Positions 42,585 to 52,068 of a stretch of DNA of 64,000 nt are shown here, piece by piece. The notes below the pieces were generated by a model. That model did not search any database and was not told the DNA's origin. It was given only the letters and a program-made list of their open reading frames with translations. Position 1 is the first letter of the stretch; each line of letters begins with the position of its first letter. The position numbers were made by a program, and so were the translations under genes. This stretch comes from Paenibacillus sp. SY21-1 (GTDB lineage: Bacteria > Bacillota > Bacilli > Paenibacillales > Paenibacillaceae), in the NCBI RefSeq assembly GCF_005222705.1, contig NZ_STGF01000017.1, positions 1-64,000 of the forward strand, read 5' to 3'.

Positions 42585-43916
42585 ATGAAAAAAATATTCG
42601 TGCTCGATACTAATGTGCTGCTTCATGATCCGCAAGCGATTTTCGCTTTCGACGAGAATGAAGTCATCATTCCCGCGGTCGTACTTGAAGAAATTGATTC
42701 CAAAAAAAGGTTAGCCGACGAGCTTGGCCGCAACGCACGCTCCGTCTCCCGACTGTTGGACAAAATGCGCGAAAATGGCAGGCTGCATGAGGGGATTCAG
42801 CTTCCGGGAGGAGGCTTGCTGAAGGTTGAGCTCAATCATAGAAGCTTTATGCGCGTGCAGGAGATGTTCGGGGAAATGTCCAATGACAACCGGATACTGG
42901 CCGTCGCGTTGAATTATCATCTGGAGCAGGAGGAAGGCGAAGAGAAGCGCGACGTTGTATTGGTAAGCAAGGACGTGCTCGTAAGGATTAAAGCGGACGT
43001 GCTCGGGCTGGAGGCTCAGGATTATTTGTCCGACCGTGTCGTTGTATCCTCCGATTTTTACTCCGGCTACTTGACCTTGTTTGTTCATCCTTCCATTATA
43101 GACGAGTTTTATACGTACCGGTTTTTGTCAGTCGTGAGCCTGCAACTGGCTACGCGCCTTAATCCGAACGAGTTTGTTATTCTCCGCGATGAGCTTGGAA
43201 CATCGAAATCAGCTTTGCTTAAAGTGAGCCAGGATGGCGCAAGGCTGGAGCCGCTTTATTTGAGCAATGATCCGGTATGGGGCATTACGGCCCGCAACGC
43301 ACAGCAGCGGATGGCGCTGGAGCTGCTGCTGAACGACGACATTCCGCTTGTCACGCTGACAGGCAAAGCAGGCACCGGCAAGACGCTGCTTGCGCTGGCT
43401 GCCGGCTTGCTGAAGACGGAGGATGAGCATAAATACAAAAAATTGCTTATTGCGCGGCCTGTGGTCCCAATGGGCAAGGATATCGGATATTTGCCGGGCG
43501 AGAAAGAAGAGAAGCTGCGTCCGTGGATGCAGCCGATTTATGATAATCTTGAATATTTATTCGATACGAAAAAAGCGGGGGACATCGATAAAATATTGAT
43601 GGGCATGGGAAGCATTCAGGTAGAAGCGCTGACCTACATTCGCGGACGCTCCATACCCGGCCAGTTTATAATAATAGACGAGGCGCAAAATTTAACGAAG
43701 CATGAGGTCAAGACGATCGTTTCCCGCGTTGGCGAAGGCAGTAAAATTGTTCTGATGGGCGATCCCGAGCAAATTGACCATCCGTATCTCGATTCCATCA
43801 GCAACGGGCTTACGCATATCGTAGAGCGGTTTAAAAGCGAGGGCTCCAGCGGTCATATGACGCTTGAGAAGGGTGAGCGCTCCAAGCTGGCCCAACTCGC
43901 TGCCGATTTGCTATAG
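42585..43916 (+). CDS. phoH2: PIN-PhoH fusion ATPase/ribonuclease (PhoH2)
   Basis: 443 residues. An N-terminal PIN domain (KIFVLDTNVLLHDPQAIF, ...VVLEEIDSKK, acidic residues near 95-120) is fused to the PhoH ATPase (about 235-440). The ATPase has VTLTGKAGTGKTLLALAAGL (Walker A), ARPVVPMGKDIGYLPG, and Walker B FIIIDEAQNLTKHEVKT. PhoH2 proteins are RNA helicase/ribonucleases. Corresponds to Bacillus ylaK. CCGGGAGGGTTCTT precedes the ATG. Confidence 0.92.
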   Translation: MKKIFVLDTNVLLHDPQAIFAFDENEVIIPAVVLEEIDSKKRLADELGRNARSVSRLLDKMRENGRLHEGIQLPGGGLLKVELNHRSFMRVQEMFGEMSNDNRILAVALNYHLEQEEGEEKRDVVLVSKDVLVRIKADVLGLEAQDYLSDRVVVSSDFYSGYLTLFVHPSIIDEFYTYRFLSVVSLQLATRLNPNEFVILRDELGTSKSALLKVSQDGARLEPLYLSNDPVWGITARNAQQRMALELLLNDDIPLVTLTGKAGTGKTLLALAAGLLKTEDEHKYKKLLIARPVVPMGKDIGYLPGEKEEKLRPWMQPIYDNLEYLFDTKKAGDIDKILMGMGSIQVEALTYIRGRSIPGQFIIIDEAQNLTKHEVKTIVSRVGEGSKIVLMGDPEQIDHPYLDSISNGLTHIVERFKSEGSSGHMTLEKGERSKLAQLAADLL

Positions 43917-43934
43917 CCCTTTCCCGCAGCGCCC

Positions 43935-43976
43935 CTGCCATTCGGCTATCGCCGTTTGGCAGCGGGTCGTTTTTTA
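43935..43976 (+). terminator. Terminator after phoH2
   Basis: CTGCCATTCGGC and GCCGTTTGGCAG pair with two mismatches around TATC, followed by CGGGTCGTTTTTT. Confidence 0.75.
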
Positions 43977-44094
43977 TGACCGATAGAAGTGTGACAAGCA
44001 TTCATCTGGATTGTACGGATTATTTGGACAAGGCACGGAAATGTTGTTATGCTGTAGTCAGGATGCGGAAACGCTTGCGGGGAGGAGGCTGTTT

Positions 44095-45372
44095 GTGTCG
44101 TTTGGCAAATTGGCAACGTTGTTCATTGGCTTGGTCATGATCGCCATTCTGATGTTTGTGCCGCTTTCCCATCAGGGAGGCACGGTGTCCATCGGCGTGC
44201 GCGATTCCTATACGCATATACAGCCGAATGCCGGAGAGCAGCCGCCAAGCAAGCCTGCGGACATTCATGTAAACGTTTCCTTGGAGGAGCGTCATTTTGA
44301 GCTGCTGCTGCAAGCGAATCGGGAATTTATGATGAAGTATCCGCATATTCAGGTTTCGCTGACGAATGAGCCTGAACCGCGCAGCGCCTTTGCGGACTGG
44401 ATGGCGCAAAGCCGGCAAGGAGAAGCCGCAGACGTGCTGCTGCTTGATAACGGTTATGTGCTCCCCTTTGCGGTTAACGGATTTTTGAAGCCTGTTGACA
44501 GCTTGCTGACAGGAGATTCAGGTACGGATCAGCTAAGCGCATTGCTTGACCCTTTGCGCTGGAACGGCTATTTGTGGGCGATACCCAAGGATACGAATCC
44601 ATATCTGTTGGTTTGGCAAAAGGATTTGTTGAAGGAAACGGGCTGGGAAGAGCCGCCCGCAGACTGGCCATCGTATCAGGCGCTTGCCGCCAGGAGGCTG
44701 GAGCAGGCTCCGGATGCCAAGCTGTTGAACTGGAGCGCCGGAGATCTGAATCAGCATTTGCTCTGGCTAGCCCGCTATGACAAAGCGCCAAATCAACTGC
44801 TGGAGCTCTCCGCCTATACCAAGGATCAGCTTGCCCGGCTTGATACGATGCAGGCGCTGGAGCGCCAAACAAGCCACATCGCTCTTGACGATCTTCCAGC
44901 GCTGGTTCAAGCGTTCCAACAGCGTGAGCTGCTCGCCGCCATCCTGCCTTGGAGCGACATTGAGCAGCTTGAGCCGCCGGTTAGCAAGCTGCTATACATA
45001 GATCGGGAGTCGGCGAGCTTTCCTTGGCTCGGGGGAAGAAGCTATGCAGTTACCTCAGGCAGCCTGCATGAAGAGGAGGCTTTGCTGTGGATTGCCGCGA
45101 TGACGGAGCCTCATCACCAGCAGCGGGTTTATCAGGAGCTGGGCTTGCTGCCGGTCCGCGCATCGATGTATGCGCAGAATGAGGCGGAAGCGGTGTCCGG
45201 AGGCAAGCCGCCAGTCTGGTGGGGCGCCATGCTGGCGCAGACCGGCACGATGGATACCCCCGATCCCGATTGGTCCGGTAAATGGCAGGCGCGCGAGCGA
45301 CTGTGGGAGACGGTAACAGGGAACGAGGGCGAATTGGCCGCATACGTCGAAGCGGTCGTCCGTACAGAATGA
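44095..45372 (+). CDS. Extracellular solute-binding protein (family 1), orphan
   Basis: 425 residues from GTG 44095, which has GGGGAGGAGG upstream; the earlier frame start at 44011 has no such signal. An N-terminal hydrophobic segment (TLFIGLVMIAILMFVPL) without a Cys lipobox suggests a membrane anchor or uncleaved signal. Then a sugar-type binding-protein pattern: LLQANREFMMKYPHIQVSL, VLLLDNGYVLPFAVNGFLKP, LDPLRWNGYLWAIPKDTN, and near the end GGKPPVWWGAML. No permease or ATPase gene is adjacent, so it either serves a transporter elsewhere or senses. Upstream 43977-44094 is non-coding. Confidence 0.8.
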   Translation: MSFGKLATLFIGLVMIAILMFVPLSHQGGTVSIGVRDSYTHIQPNAGEQPPSKPADIHVNVSLEERHFELLLQANREFMMKYPHIQVSLTNEPEPRSAFADWMAQSRQGEAADVLLLDNGYVLPFAVNGFLKPVDSLLTGDSGTDQLSALLDPLRWNGYLWAIPKDTNPYLLVWQKDLLKETGWEEPPADWPSYQALAARRLEQAPDAKLLNWSAGDLNQHLLWLARYDKAPNQLLELSAYTKDQLARLDTMQALERQTSHIALDDLPALVQAFQQRELLAAILPWSDIEQLEPPVSKLLYIDRESASFPWLGGRSYAVTSGSLHEEEALLWIAAMTEPHHQQRVYQELGLLPVRASMYAQNEAEAVSGGKPPVWWGAMLAQTGTMDTPDPDWSGKWQARERLWETVTGNEGELAAYVEAVVRTE

Positions 45373-45379
45373 AGCCCAT

Positions 45380-45417
45380 AAAAATGGCGCCGCTGCTGCA
45401 CAGAGCAGTCCGGCGCC
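45380..45417 (-). terminator. Terminator of the PcsB-like gene
   Basis: GGCGCCGCTGCT and AGCAGTCCGGCGCC form a stem; on the minus strand ATTTTTATGG follows. It may also act as a block for the convergent solute-binding-protein gene. Confidence 0.7.
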
Positions 45418-45450
45418 GGATGAGGACGAAGTTCGTATCAAGTTGTTATT

Positions 45451-46554
45451 TTATAAGGACAAACTCAGTTCAATAATTAGATTGCCGTCCTTCATGAGGA
45501 CAGACTTGGCTTTAAGAAACGACACGATCAGATCCGGATAAAAGCCCAAATCAAATTCCTCCTCAAGCGCCCGCTTGGTCGTGTCGGGCAGGGAGAAGCC
45601 GTTGAACAGCAGCTCGTCCACATGGAAGAGAATGCTGTTTTTTGGTTCGTTTTCAATCGTGTAATGCCCAGTCACACTTATCTCCATGTTGTCCCGCTTC
45701 CCGAGCGCGGTTATTTTCCCGTCTCCGAACTTAAACGCAAAATGGTTAAAAAGCTCGTTTTGCTCTCGCAAAAATGCATTTAACTCATCCTCGGGAACCG
45801 TTATCGTATACTGAAAGCCTTTGATGGAAAGCAGCTGCTTGTTGTCCTGTACCCAGGAGGGAAGCTGGTGCATAGCTTTGGACAAGGCGCGGAAATACTG
45901 CTTCACTTCATGAATGCCGGCGTTCTGCCAGAAGCTCGTTAATTCGTTCATGAGCAGGCGCAGCCTTTCGGCATCGGATCGTCCGGCAAGCTGATCGTCC
46001 AGCTGCCGCTCCAGCGCCGCGACCCGCTCCCGCTGCGTACGCAGCTTCAGCTCTACTTGCGAGAGCTCCTCGTGCCTGGCGGTCAATTGCTCATAACCTG
46101 CCTTCATTTGGCGGTATTGCGTCACATATGCATTCAGTCTTTTTTTGTCATGGGAAAGGAGGACTTCGGCGTAGTCCAGCATCTGAAGCAGATCGCCAAA
46201 AGAATTTGCGGATAATAGAGCGGCAAACAAAAAGTCCCGTTCTCCCGTATAATAGGCCCTCAGCACATGTCCCGCCTCGGCCTGCTTGTCGGCCATTTGC
46301 TCCTCCTGCAGCTTTAACTCGCGCTCCGAGCCGCTCATTTCGCTTAGCAGCTTATCCTGCTGCTCCCGGATTCGTTCAATCTCCTTATCGATTTCCACTA
46401 CGGACAAGCTTTTCTCCAGAATGGAGCGAATGTCGGCTTCCGTTTCAATGGCCGCCGGCTCCGCCGCCGCAGGCAGCCTGACCAGCATGAGCAGGCTCAG
46501 GAGCAATGCTGTCGTTGTGATGGTTGTCTGGCGGCGTATTGTCGCTGCAATCAA
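45451..46554 (-). CDS. Secreted coiled-coil protein (PcsB-like N-terminal domain)
   Basis: 367 residues. Signal peptide (TTALLLSLLMLVRLPAAAEP), then a long coiled coil (about 50-210: EIERIREQQDKLLSEMSG, LRAYYTGERDFLFAALLSANSF). The RAYYxG...LLSANSFGDLL segment is typical of the coiled-coil regulators of peptidoglycan hydrolases (PcsB/EnvC type). The C-terminal 150 residues have no peptidase motif (no CHAP or M23), so it is probably a regulator or scaffold, not a hydrolase. TTG start with GGAGGAGG upstream. Confidence 0.78.
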   Translation of the reverse strand: MIAATIRRQTTITTTALLLSLLMLVRLPAAAEPAAIETEADIRSILEKSLSVVEIDKEIERIREQQDKLLSEMSGSERELKLQEEQMADKQAEAGHVLRAYYTGERDFLFAALLSANSFGDLLQMLDYAEVLLSHDKKRLNAYVTQYRQMKAGYEQLTARHEELSQVELKLRTQRERVAALERQLDDQLAGRSDAERLRLLMNELTSFWQNAGIHEVKQYFRALSKAMHQLPSWVQDNKQLLSIKGFQYTITVPEDELNAFLREQNELFNHFAFKFGDGKITALGKRDNMEISVTGHYTIENEPKNSILFHVDELLFNGFSLPDTTKRALEEEFDLGFYPDLIVSFLKAKSVLMKDGNLIIELSLSL

Positions 46555-46735
46555 CGATTCATCCCTCCTCCGCCATTATTTTATGCGCTGACTTCCTCTA
46601 TTATATCTTAGCTTGAATTCCATTGGAAAAGAATGTGCGTTAAATGAATGAAATAGGTGTCAGCCACGTTGGCGCGGGATTGATTGCATCGTAAATCCGT
46701 GTCTGAAAGGGGCTGCCGCAAATGTCTAATGAAGG

Positions 46736-46765
46736 TTGTGCATTCGCGCACGATATGTCTATAAT
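46736..46765 (+). promoter_or_regulatory. Promoter of the GH94 gene with an internal inverted repeat
   Basis: TTGTGC (46736-46741), 18-bp spacer, TATAAT (46760-46765). GTGC-ATTC-GCGCAC in the -35/spacer region forms a short inverted repeat that could be an operator. Confidence 0.5.
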
Positions 46766-46803
46766 TTAAAGGCAATAGAAATAAAGCATAGGAGAGAGAC
46801 ATA

Positions 46804-49191
46804 TTGATTAAACCATCGCAAGACAACGCGTACTATGAGCTGACCAGTCCAACCCTGCTGCCCAAAGCTTCAGGTTTTTTGTGGAACGAAAAAATGATGG
46901 TGCACATGAATTGCCGCGGCTATGCCGTAGCCCAGTTCATGCAGCCGGAGCCAGGCAAATATTCGCATGCGCCGAACCTTGAGGCCAAGACGTTTATGCA
47001 GCCGGAGCAGCCTTATTATGCCCATCATCCGGGTCGTTTCGTCTATGTGAAGGATGAGGTGACCGGCAAGGTATTCTCGGCCCCATACGAGCCGGTGCGC
47101 GTACAGGCCGACAGCTACACCTTCGCGGTGGGCAAGCACGATATCGTATGGAGAGTTGTACATAACGGTGTCCAAATCGAAATGAGCCTTAGCTTGCCGA
47201 AGGAAGAGGCGCTGGAGCTTTGGCGCGTTAAAGTTACGAATTTGTCCGGGGAAAAGCGCAAGCTCAGCATCTATCCGTATTTTACGGTCGGTTATATGTC
47301 CTGGATGAATCAATCCGGCGAGTATAACGAGCAGCTGAACGCCATTATTTGTACATCGATTTCCCCTTACCAGAAATATCAGGATTACAGCAAAATCAAG
47401 GAATTAAACGATAAAACCTTCCTGCTTGCCGATCGCGAGCCTTCCTCCTGGGAAGCCAATCAAGAGCTGTTCGAGGGAGAAGGGGGCATAGTGATGCCTT
47501 CCGCCGTTCAGCAGGAGACCTTGTCCAGAGGCGAAGCCCGTTACGAGACGCCGGTGTGCGCGCTTCAGTACAGAGTGGAGCTGGAAGCGGGCGACCATCA
47601 GGCATATCGGTTTATTTTTGGACCGTCCAAAACGGATGAGCAGGTAGGATCGATTCGCGAGCATTATTTTGCGCAAGCTGCAGGTGGGAAAATGGACGGC
47701 TTTGAAGCGGCGGAAGCGGAATACGCCTCCTACGTGGCCGAAGGGCAGGGCTGTCTGGAAATTAACACGCCTGACGCCGAATTGGACAATTTCGTCAATC
47801 ATTGGCTGCCGCGCCAGATGTACTATCACGGCCAGACGAATCGCTTGACGACGGACCCGCAAACGAGAAACTACTTGCAGGACAATATGGGAATGAGCTA
47901 CATGAAGCCTGCTACGGCGCGGGCGGCATTTTTGACCGCTTTAAGCCAGCAGCATGCGAGCGGCGAAATGCCGGACGGCGTTATTTTGCATCCGGACGCC
48001 GAGCTGAAATACATTAACCAGGTGCCGCATACCGACCATTGCGTTTGGCTGCCGGTGTGTCTGATTACGTATTTGGATGAAACCAACGACTTTGCTATTC
48101 TGAATGAGCAGGTTAAATTTGCCGACGGAGACGAAACGGCCTCCGTGCTTGAGCACATTACACGCGCGATGGACTGGCTGATCGGAGCGAGGGATGAGCG
48201 CGGACTCAACTACATTAATCAGGGCGACTGGTGCGATCCGATGAATATGGTCGGGTACAAGGGCAAAGGGGTATCCGGCTGGCTAACGGTCGCATCGGCC
48301 TACGCGTTCCGCATCTGGGCGGATATTTGCGAGAACAGCGGGCATAACGAGCTTGCAGAGCGGTTCAGCAAGGAAGCGGATCGGACGAATGCGGTATACA
48401 ACGAACATATGTGGGACGGCGAATGGTATGCTCGCGGCATCACGGATGACAACGTCGTATTCGGCACAAGCAAGGATAAGGAAGGACGCATTTTCCTGAA
48501 CCCGCAGAGCTGGGCTTTAATGAGCGGAGCAGCCGATGACGAGCAGAAGCGGAAGCTCATTCAAGCGGTTCGCGAGCAGCTGGAATCGCCATACGGTGTC
48601 GAGAAGCTTGCCCCATCGTTCACCGCGATGCGCGAAGATGTCGGCCGGGTTACGCAAAAGCATCCGGGCAGCGCGGAGAATGGCGCCATCTACAACCATG
48701 CTGCGGCGTTTTATGCCTATTCGCTATATCTGGTCGGGCAGCAGGAGGATGCCTACCGCGTCCTGCGCAAAATGATTCCCGGCCCCGATCGCGAGGACAT
48801 CGTCAGACGCGGCCAGCTTCCGGTGTTTATACCGAATTACTACCGGGGGGCTTACCGTCAAATTCCTCATACGGCCGGACGATCCAGCCATTTATTCAAT
48901 ACGGGCACCGTTCCATGGGTGTATCGCTGTCTGATTGACGGCCTGTTCGGTTTGCAAGGGGATAAGGACGGCTTGCTGGTTCGTCCGCAATTGCCGGATG
49001 CGTGGCAGGAAGCTTCTGTGAAGCGCACGTTCAGAGGAGCGGAGTTTCAGGTGGAAATGAAGCGCAGCGCTGACGTGAGAGCGACGGAAGTATATGTGAA
49101 CGGCGAGCTGCTAAGCGGCGACGTTGTGACGAGCGTGAAAGCGGGGGCAACCTACGCGATTGTCGTCAAGCTGCCTCAAATCGGCGCCTAA
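46804..49191 (+). CDS. Glycoside phosphorylase, GH94 (cellobiose phosphorylase-like)
   Basis: 795 residues, full length for GH94. N-terminal beta-sandwich (about 1-270), linker helices, an (alpha/alpha)6 barrel (about 320-720) with the catalytic-acid region NQGDWCDPMNMVGYKGKG near 475, and a C-terminal sandwich. Barrel motifs include LPRQMYYHGQTNRLTTDPQTR, DNMGMSYMKPATARAA and NGAIYNHAAAFYAYSL. It phosphorolyses a beta-disaccharide to sugar-1-phosphate; cellobiose, laminaribiose and chitobiose are options not resolved here. TTG start behind GGAGAGAGACATA. No sugar transporter is next to it. Cytoplasmic. Confidence 0.87.
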   Translation: MIKPSQDNAYYELTSPTLLPKASGFLWNEKMMVHMNCRGYAVAQFMQPEPGKYSHAPNLEAKTFMQPEQPYYAHHPGRFVYVKDEVTGKVFSAPYEPVRVQADSYTFAVGKHDIVWRVVHNGVQIEMSLSLPKEEALELWRVKVTNLSGEKRKLSIYPYFTVGYMSWMNQSGEYNEQLNAIICTSISPYQKYQDYSKIKELNDKTFLLADREPSSWEANQELFEGEGGIVMPSAVQQETLSRGEARYETPVCALQYRVELEAGDHQAYRFIFGPSKTDEQVGSIREHYFAQAAGGKMDGFEAAEAEYASYVAEGQGCLEINTPDAELDNFVNHWLPRQMYYHGQTNRLTTDPQTRNYLQDNMGMSYMKPATARAAFLTALSQQHASGEMPDGVILHPDAELKYINQVPHTDHCVWLPVCLITYLDETNDFAILNEQVKFADGDETASVLEHITRAMDWLIGARDERGLNYINQGDWCDPMNMVGYKGKGVSGWLTVASAYAFRIWADICENSGHNELAERFSKEADRTNAVYNEHMWDGEWYARGITDDNVVFGTSKDKEGRIFLNPQSWALMSGAADDEQKRKLIQAVREQLESPYGVEKLAPSFTAMREDVGRVTQKHPGSAENGAIYNHAAAFYAYSLYLVGQQEDAYRVLRKMIPGPDREDIVRRGQLPVFIPNYYRGAYRQIPHTAGRSSHLFNTGTVPWVYRCLIDGLFGLQGDKDGLLVRPQLPDAWQEASVKRTFRGAEFQVEMKRSADVRATEVYVNGELLSGDVVTSVKAGATYAIVVKLPQIGA

Positions 49192-49206
49192 AGAAGATAT
49201 GTAAAA

Positions 49207-49258
49207 ACAACAAACCCGCCGGATTTCCTTGTTGCCAAGGCTCCGGCGGGTTTGTTGC
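49207..49258 (+). terminator. Terminator between GH94 and DUF2626 genes
   Basis: AACAAACCCGCCGG and CCGGCGGGTTTGTT pair perfectly over 14 bp around a 20-nt loop. A-rich and T-rich flanks suggest it works in both directions. Confidence 0.8.
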
Positions 49259-49310
49259 GGTTGTCCCTGTTGGCGCCTTGTGAGCTAGAGCAAGCTCAGG
49301 CGCCGCTTCC

Positions 49311-49547
49311 TTAGAACGGCAAGTCCAATTTGAACACGGACCAATACGTAAAGCCAACGAAGGCAATGATCATATATCCCCAAAACATGACTATGTACGT
49401 TCTTTCGGTGAAATTCAGATAGCCCAGAAAAACAAAAGCCACGGCTTGCGCAAAAAACAATAGCGCAAATTCCGTCATATGGCCTGCGAAAGCCATAAGT
49501 CCGATTACCAGGGTCCAAAAGCCAAGTACCCGATACATACGTGCCAT
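49311..49547 (-). CDS. DUF2626 family membrane protein
   Basis: 78 residues, three short membrane helices: MARMYRVLGFWTLVIGLMAFAG, TEFALLFFAQAVAFVFLGYL, NFTERTYIVMFWGYMII. The MxRMYRVLGFWT start and LxxTERTYI block match the small Bacilli DUF2626 family. GAGGGGGATG lies before the ATG. Function unknown. The region 49548-49838 between this gene and rsfA is AT-rich and holds promoters but no gene I can support. Confidence 0.78.
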   Translation of the reverse strand: MARMYRVLGFWTLVIGLMAFAGHMTEFALLFFAQAVAFVFLGYLNFTERTYIVMFWGYMIIAFVGFTYWSVFKLDLPF

Positions 49548-49838
49548 ACCAACATCCCCCTCTCGCTGCGACCGATCTTCTAGGATCCACCATTTAGCTA
49601 TATACGCTACTGACCATTATAACGTTTGACGAAATAGGTGTAAACTATCCGAATGACGAAAATGCAATTTTTTTGTTTGCGATTTCATTTTCTAGTTCCA
49701 GTTTGCTCAATAAACCGACTAATCATGTATGAGGCCCGGAAAAAATGGTTATACAATTTAGTATCCAATAGATTCTATGAACTCTACCAAGGGCATAGAG
49801 ATAAAGTAAGCGCCTTTACGTTAGGAGGTTTTCGTTGC

Positions 49839-50489
49839 ATGACAGCAGTCAGACAAGATGCGTGGAGTCCCGATGACGATTTGATACTCGCTGAGGTGAC
49901 ACTACGCCATATTAGAGAAGGAAGCACGCAGCTTGCCGCATTCGAAGAGGTGGGGGAGCGAATTGGACGCACGTCCGCTGCCTGCGGTTTTAGATGGAAC
50001 AGCTGTGTTCGCAAAAGGTACGAGGAAGGCATTCAGAACGCCAAGCAGCAGAGACAGAAACGCAATTATTTGAAAAAGCAAACAGCGGCCGCAACTCCCC
50101 ATGTGTCAGCGATTGGGACATATGAGAGCGAGGAGCGCGGCATAAGGGTGGACAGCATTTCGCTTGAGGATGGCCTATCCATCGATGCGGTCATCCGCTT
50201 TTTACGCAGCTGGAAAACGACCTATCAGGATTTAAGCCGGCAGATCAAGCTGTTCGAGAAAGAGCTCAAGGAGCGGGACGAGGAGTTGTACCGTTTGCGC
50301 CAGCAAAACGAGCAGCTGTCCAAGGAGGTCAGTCACGTACAAACGGACTATCACGCCGTGAACGATGATTACAAAACGTTGATTCAGATTATGGATCGTG
50401 CCAGACGCTTGACGGCATTAACGAATGAGGACGAAGTGAAGCCGCGCTTCAAAATGGATGCTAACGGGAATTTGGAGCGAATTGAATAG
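49839..50489 (+). CDS. rsfA: Prespore-specific regulator RsfA
   Basis: 216 residues. A Myb/SANT-like N-terminal domain (about 1-60: RQDAWSPDDDLILAEVTLRHIREGST, AFEEVGERIGRTSAACGFRWNS), a variable linker, then a coiled coil (about 125-185, ending in LIQIMDRARRL). RsfA is made in the forespore under sigma-F and tunes sigma-F genes. ATG 49839 with TTAGGAGG upstream is chosen; the frame from 49653 adds residues with no conservation pattern. Its position before panE and bshC is as seen in Bacillus relatives. Confidence 0.88.
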   Translation: MTAVRQDAWSPDDDLILAEVTLRHIREGSTQLAAFEEVGERIGRTSAACGFRWNSCVRKRYEEGIQNAKQQRQKRNYLKKQTAAATPHVSAIGTYESEERGIRVDSISLEDGLSIDAVIRFLRSWKTTYQDLSRQIKLFEKELKERDEELYRLRQQNEQLSKEVSHVQTDYHAVNDDYKTLIQIMDRARRLTALTNEDEVKPRFKMDANGNLERIE

Positions 50490-50507
50490 TGCCGACGCGG
50501 CTCAAAA

Positions 50508-50552
50508 AAGTTGTCATGCAGATCCAGGCGATCTGCCAGACAGCTTTTTTTG
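50508..50552 (+). terminator. Terminator after rsfA
   Basis: AGTTGTCATGCAGATC and GATCTGCCAGACAGCT pair with small bulges, then T7. Confidence 0.8.
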
Positions 50553-50651
50553 TTTTCGGCCTCATGCCGCTGTCTGCTGTAGTCACTCTCCTCCGTTTTC
50601 CTTTACAATAAGAAGATCGGATAGGCGGTTTGAACGAAAGGGGCTGGCTTC

Positions 50652-51617
50652 ATGCATATTGATATGGTCGGCGGCGGCTCGATCGGGCTGCTGCTTGGCG
50701 CAAGGCTTGCGGAGGAAGGGGGGGCTGTAACGATCTGGACACGAACGGAGCAGCAAGCGGTTCTGCTGGAAGAACAAGGCATCCGGTTGCTTGAGAGCGA
50801 CGGAAGGGAGCTGGTAGTTCCTGTACATAGCAAGTGGATCGGCGATCGAACCTCTCCGTCTGTCCGGCATGGCGGACCGAGAGTAGTCGTGCTTACTGTC
50901 AAGCAGACGGCGCTTGACGACGGACTGTGGAATGTGTTGGCACGCATGATGGACGAGCGGGCGACGATAGTCGCTTTTCAGAACGGCATTGGCCATATGG
51001 AGCGTTTGTCGGCGTTATTTCCCGAATCTGGGCTGCTAGCGGCCGTTACGACCGAAGGCGCAAAAAGGGTAGACGGATGTACGGTACAGCATACAGGGGC
51101 GGGCGACATCTGGTTTGGTCCCTGGCAGGCGGGAATTGCCGAAAGCCGCCGGCAGCCGGAGCTCGAAAAAATGTTCGCGCTCCGACTGAAATCGGCAGGA
51201 TTTGCTTCGCATATGTCGAATCAGATGGAGATACATATTTTTTACAAGTTGCTCATAAATGCGGTCATTAACCCGCTGTCAGCGCTGCATGACGTCAGAA
51301 ACGGGCAGCTGCCTGAGCATCCTGCGCGGTTGCGCTTGATGAAAATGCTGTATGAAGAGTCAACGCGCGTCCTGCACGAGGCGCAAAAGCCGGTTCACCC
51401 GGATGGCTGGCAGCGTGTTCTAGAGGTATGCCGCGCTACTGGTAATAACGTATCGTCCATGCTTGCGGATGTTCGGGCAGGCAGAGAAACGGAGATTCGC
51501 GCCATTAACGGACAAATCGTCAAGATGGCTGCGGATCTGGGAATGCGAGCTCCGCTGAATGAAGCGGTAACCGAACTTGTGCATGCCCTGTTTAGCGGGG
51601 CGGACCCTAAGGAGTGA
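50652..51617 (+). CDS. panE: 2-dehydropantoate 2-reductase
   Basis: 321 residues. N-terminal Rossmann fold (IDMVGGGSIGLLLGARLA; the first Gly is shifted to VGGGSIG), NADP-binding, and the catalytic region ...EIHIFYKLLINAVINPLSAL (Lys and Asn) with C-terminal SSMLADVRAGRETEIRAINGQIV (Ser and Glu). It makes pantoate for coenzyme A. AAAGGGGCTGG precedes the ATG. The DUF3397 gene follows 6 bp after the stop, and bshC after that; the same block occurs upstream of mraZ in Bacillus (ylbQ-yllA). Confidence 0.9.
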   Translation: MHIDMVGGGSIGLLLGARLAEEGGAVTIWTRTEQQAVLLEEQGIRLLESDGRELVVPVHSKWIGDRTSPSVRHGGPRVVVLTVKQTALDDGLWNVLARMMDERATIVAFQNGIGHMERLSALFPESGLLAAVTTEGAKRVDGCTVQHTGAGDIWFGPWQAGIAESRRQPELEKMFALRLKSAGFASHMSNQMEIHIFYKLLINAVINPLSALHDVRNGQLPEHPARLRLMKMLYEESTRVLHEAQKPVHPDGWQRVLEVCRATGNNVSSMLADVRAGRETEIRAINGQIVKMAADLGMRAPLNEAVTELVHALFSGADPKE

Positions 51618-51623
51618 AGTGGA

Positions 51624-52025
51624 TTGAACGAGCTATGGACAGCTATTGTTCATGTATATGGCTATCTGGCAGTCCTTCCGATCGTTCCGTTCGTTGTGAT
51701 CTGGCTCGGCTATGGAACGTTTATCAACGATCGGAAAAAAGCGATGAAGGTCGCCATGGACGTGACGACAGTTTTCCTGATCGGCGTCGTTGCGGTGTTG
51801 TTTAATGAAATTTTCGGCAGCGGGTTCGGTTTGTACGGCATCCTGCTGATTATGCTTATAGGGGCGGGGCTGCTTGGGAACGCGCAGTTCCGTAAGCGCG
51901 CCAACGTCGATGCCAAAAAAATTTTCCGCACGGTCTGGCGATTGACATTTTTTGCGACAAGTTTGTGCTATATTCTGTTCATGCTGATTTACGTAACGCA
52001 GAAGCTGCTTGGCGCCGGGGCATAA
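51624..52025 (+). CDS. DUF3397 family membrane protein
   Basis: 133 residues with four membrane helices (YLAVLPIVPFVVIWLGYG, VTTVFLIGVVAVLFNEIFG, GILLIMLIGAGLLG, FFATSLCYILFMLIYV). The pattern fits the DUF3397 family found next to bshC in Paenibacillus-like genomes. TTG start with AAGGAGTG upstream. Probably co-transcribed with panE. Function unknown. Confidence 0.75.
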   Translation: MNELWTAIVHVYGYLAVLPIVPFVVIWLGYGTFINDRKKAMKVAMDVTTVFLIGVVAVLFNEIFGSGFGLYGILLIMLIGAGLLGNAQFRKRANVDAKKIFRTVWRLTFFATSLCYILFMLIYVTQKLLGAGA

Positions 52026-52033
52026 ACAGCCGA

Positions 52034-52066
52034 GAAACGCCTTCATGATTGCTGAAGGCGTTTTTG
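52034..52066 (+). terminator. Terminator after the DUF3397 gene
   Basis: AAACGCCTTCA and TGAAGGCGTTT stem around TGATTGC, then TTTGCTTT. Confidence 0.9.
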
Positions 52067-52068
52067 CT

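Noticed and set aside
49653..49838. N-terminal extension of RsfA
   Set aside because: The extra 62 codons are AT-rich promoter-like sequence, have no start signal and precede the strong AGGAGG at 49821.
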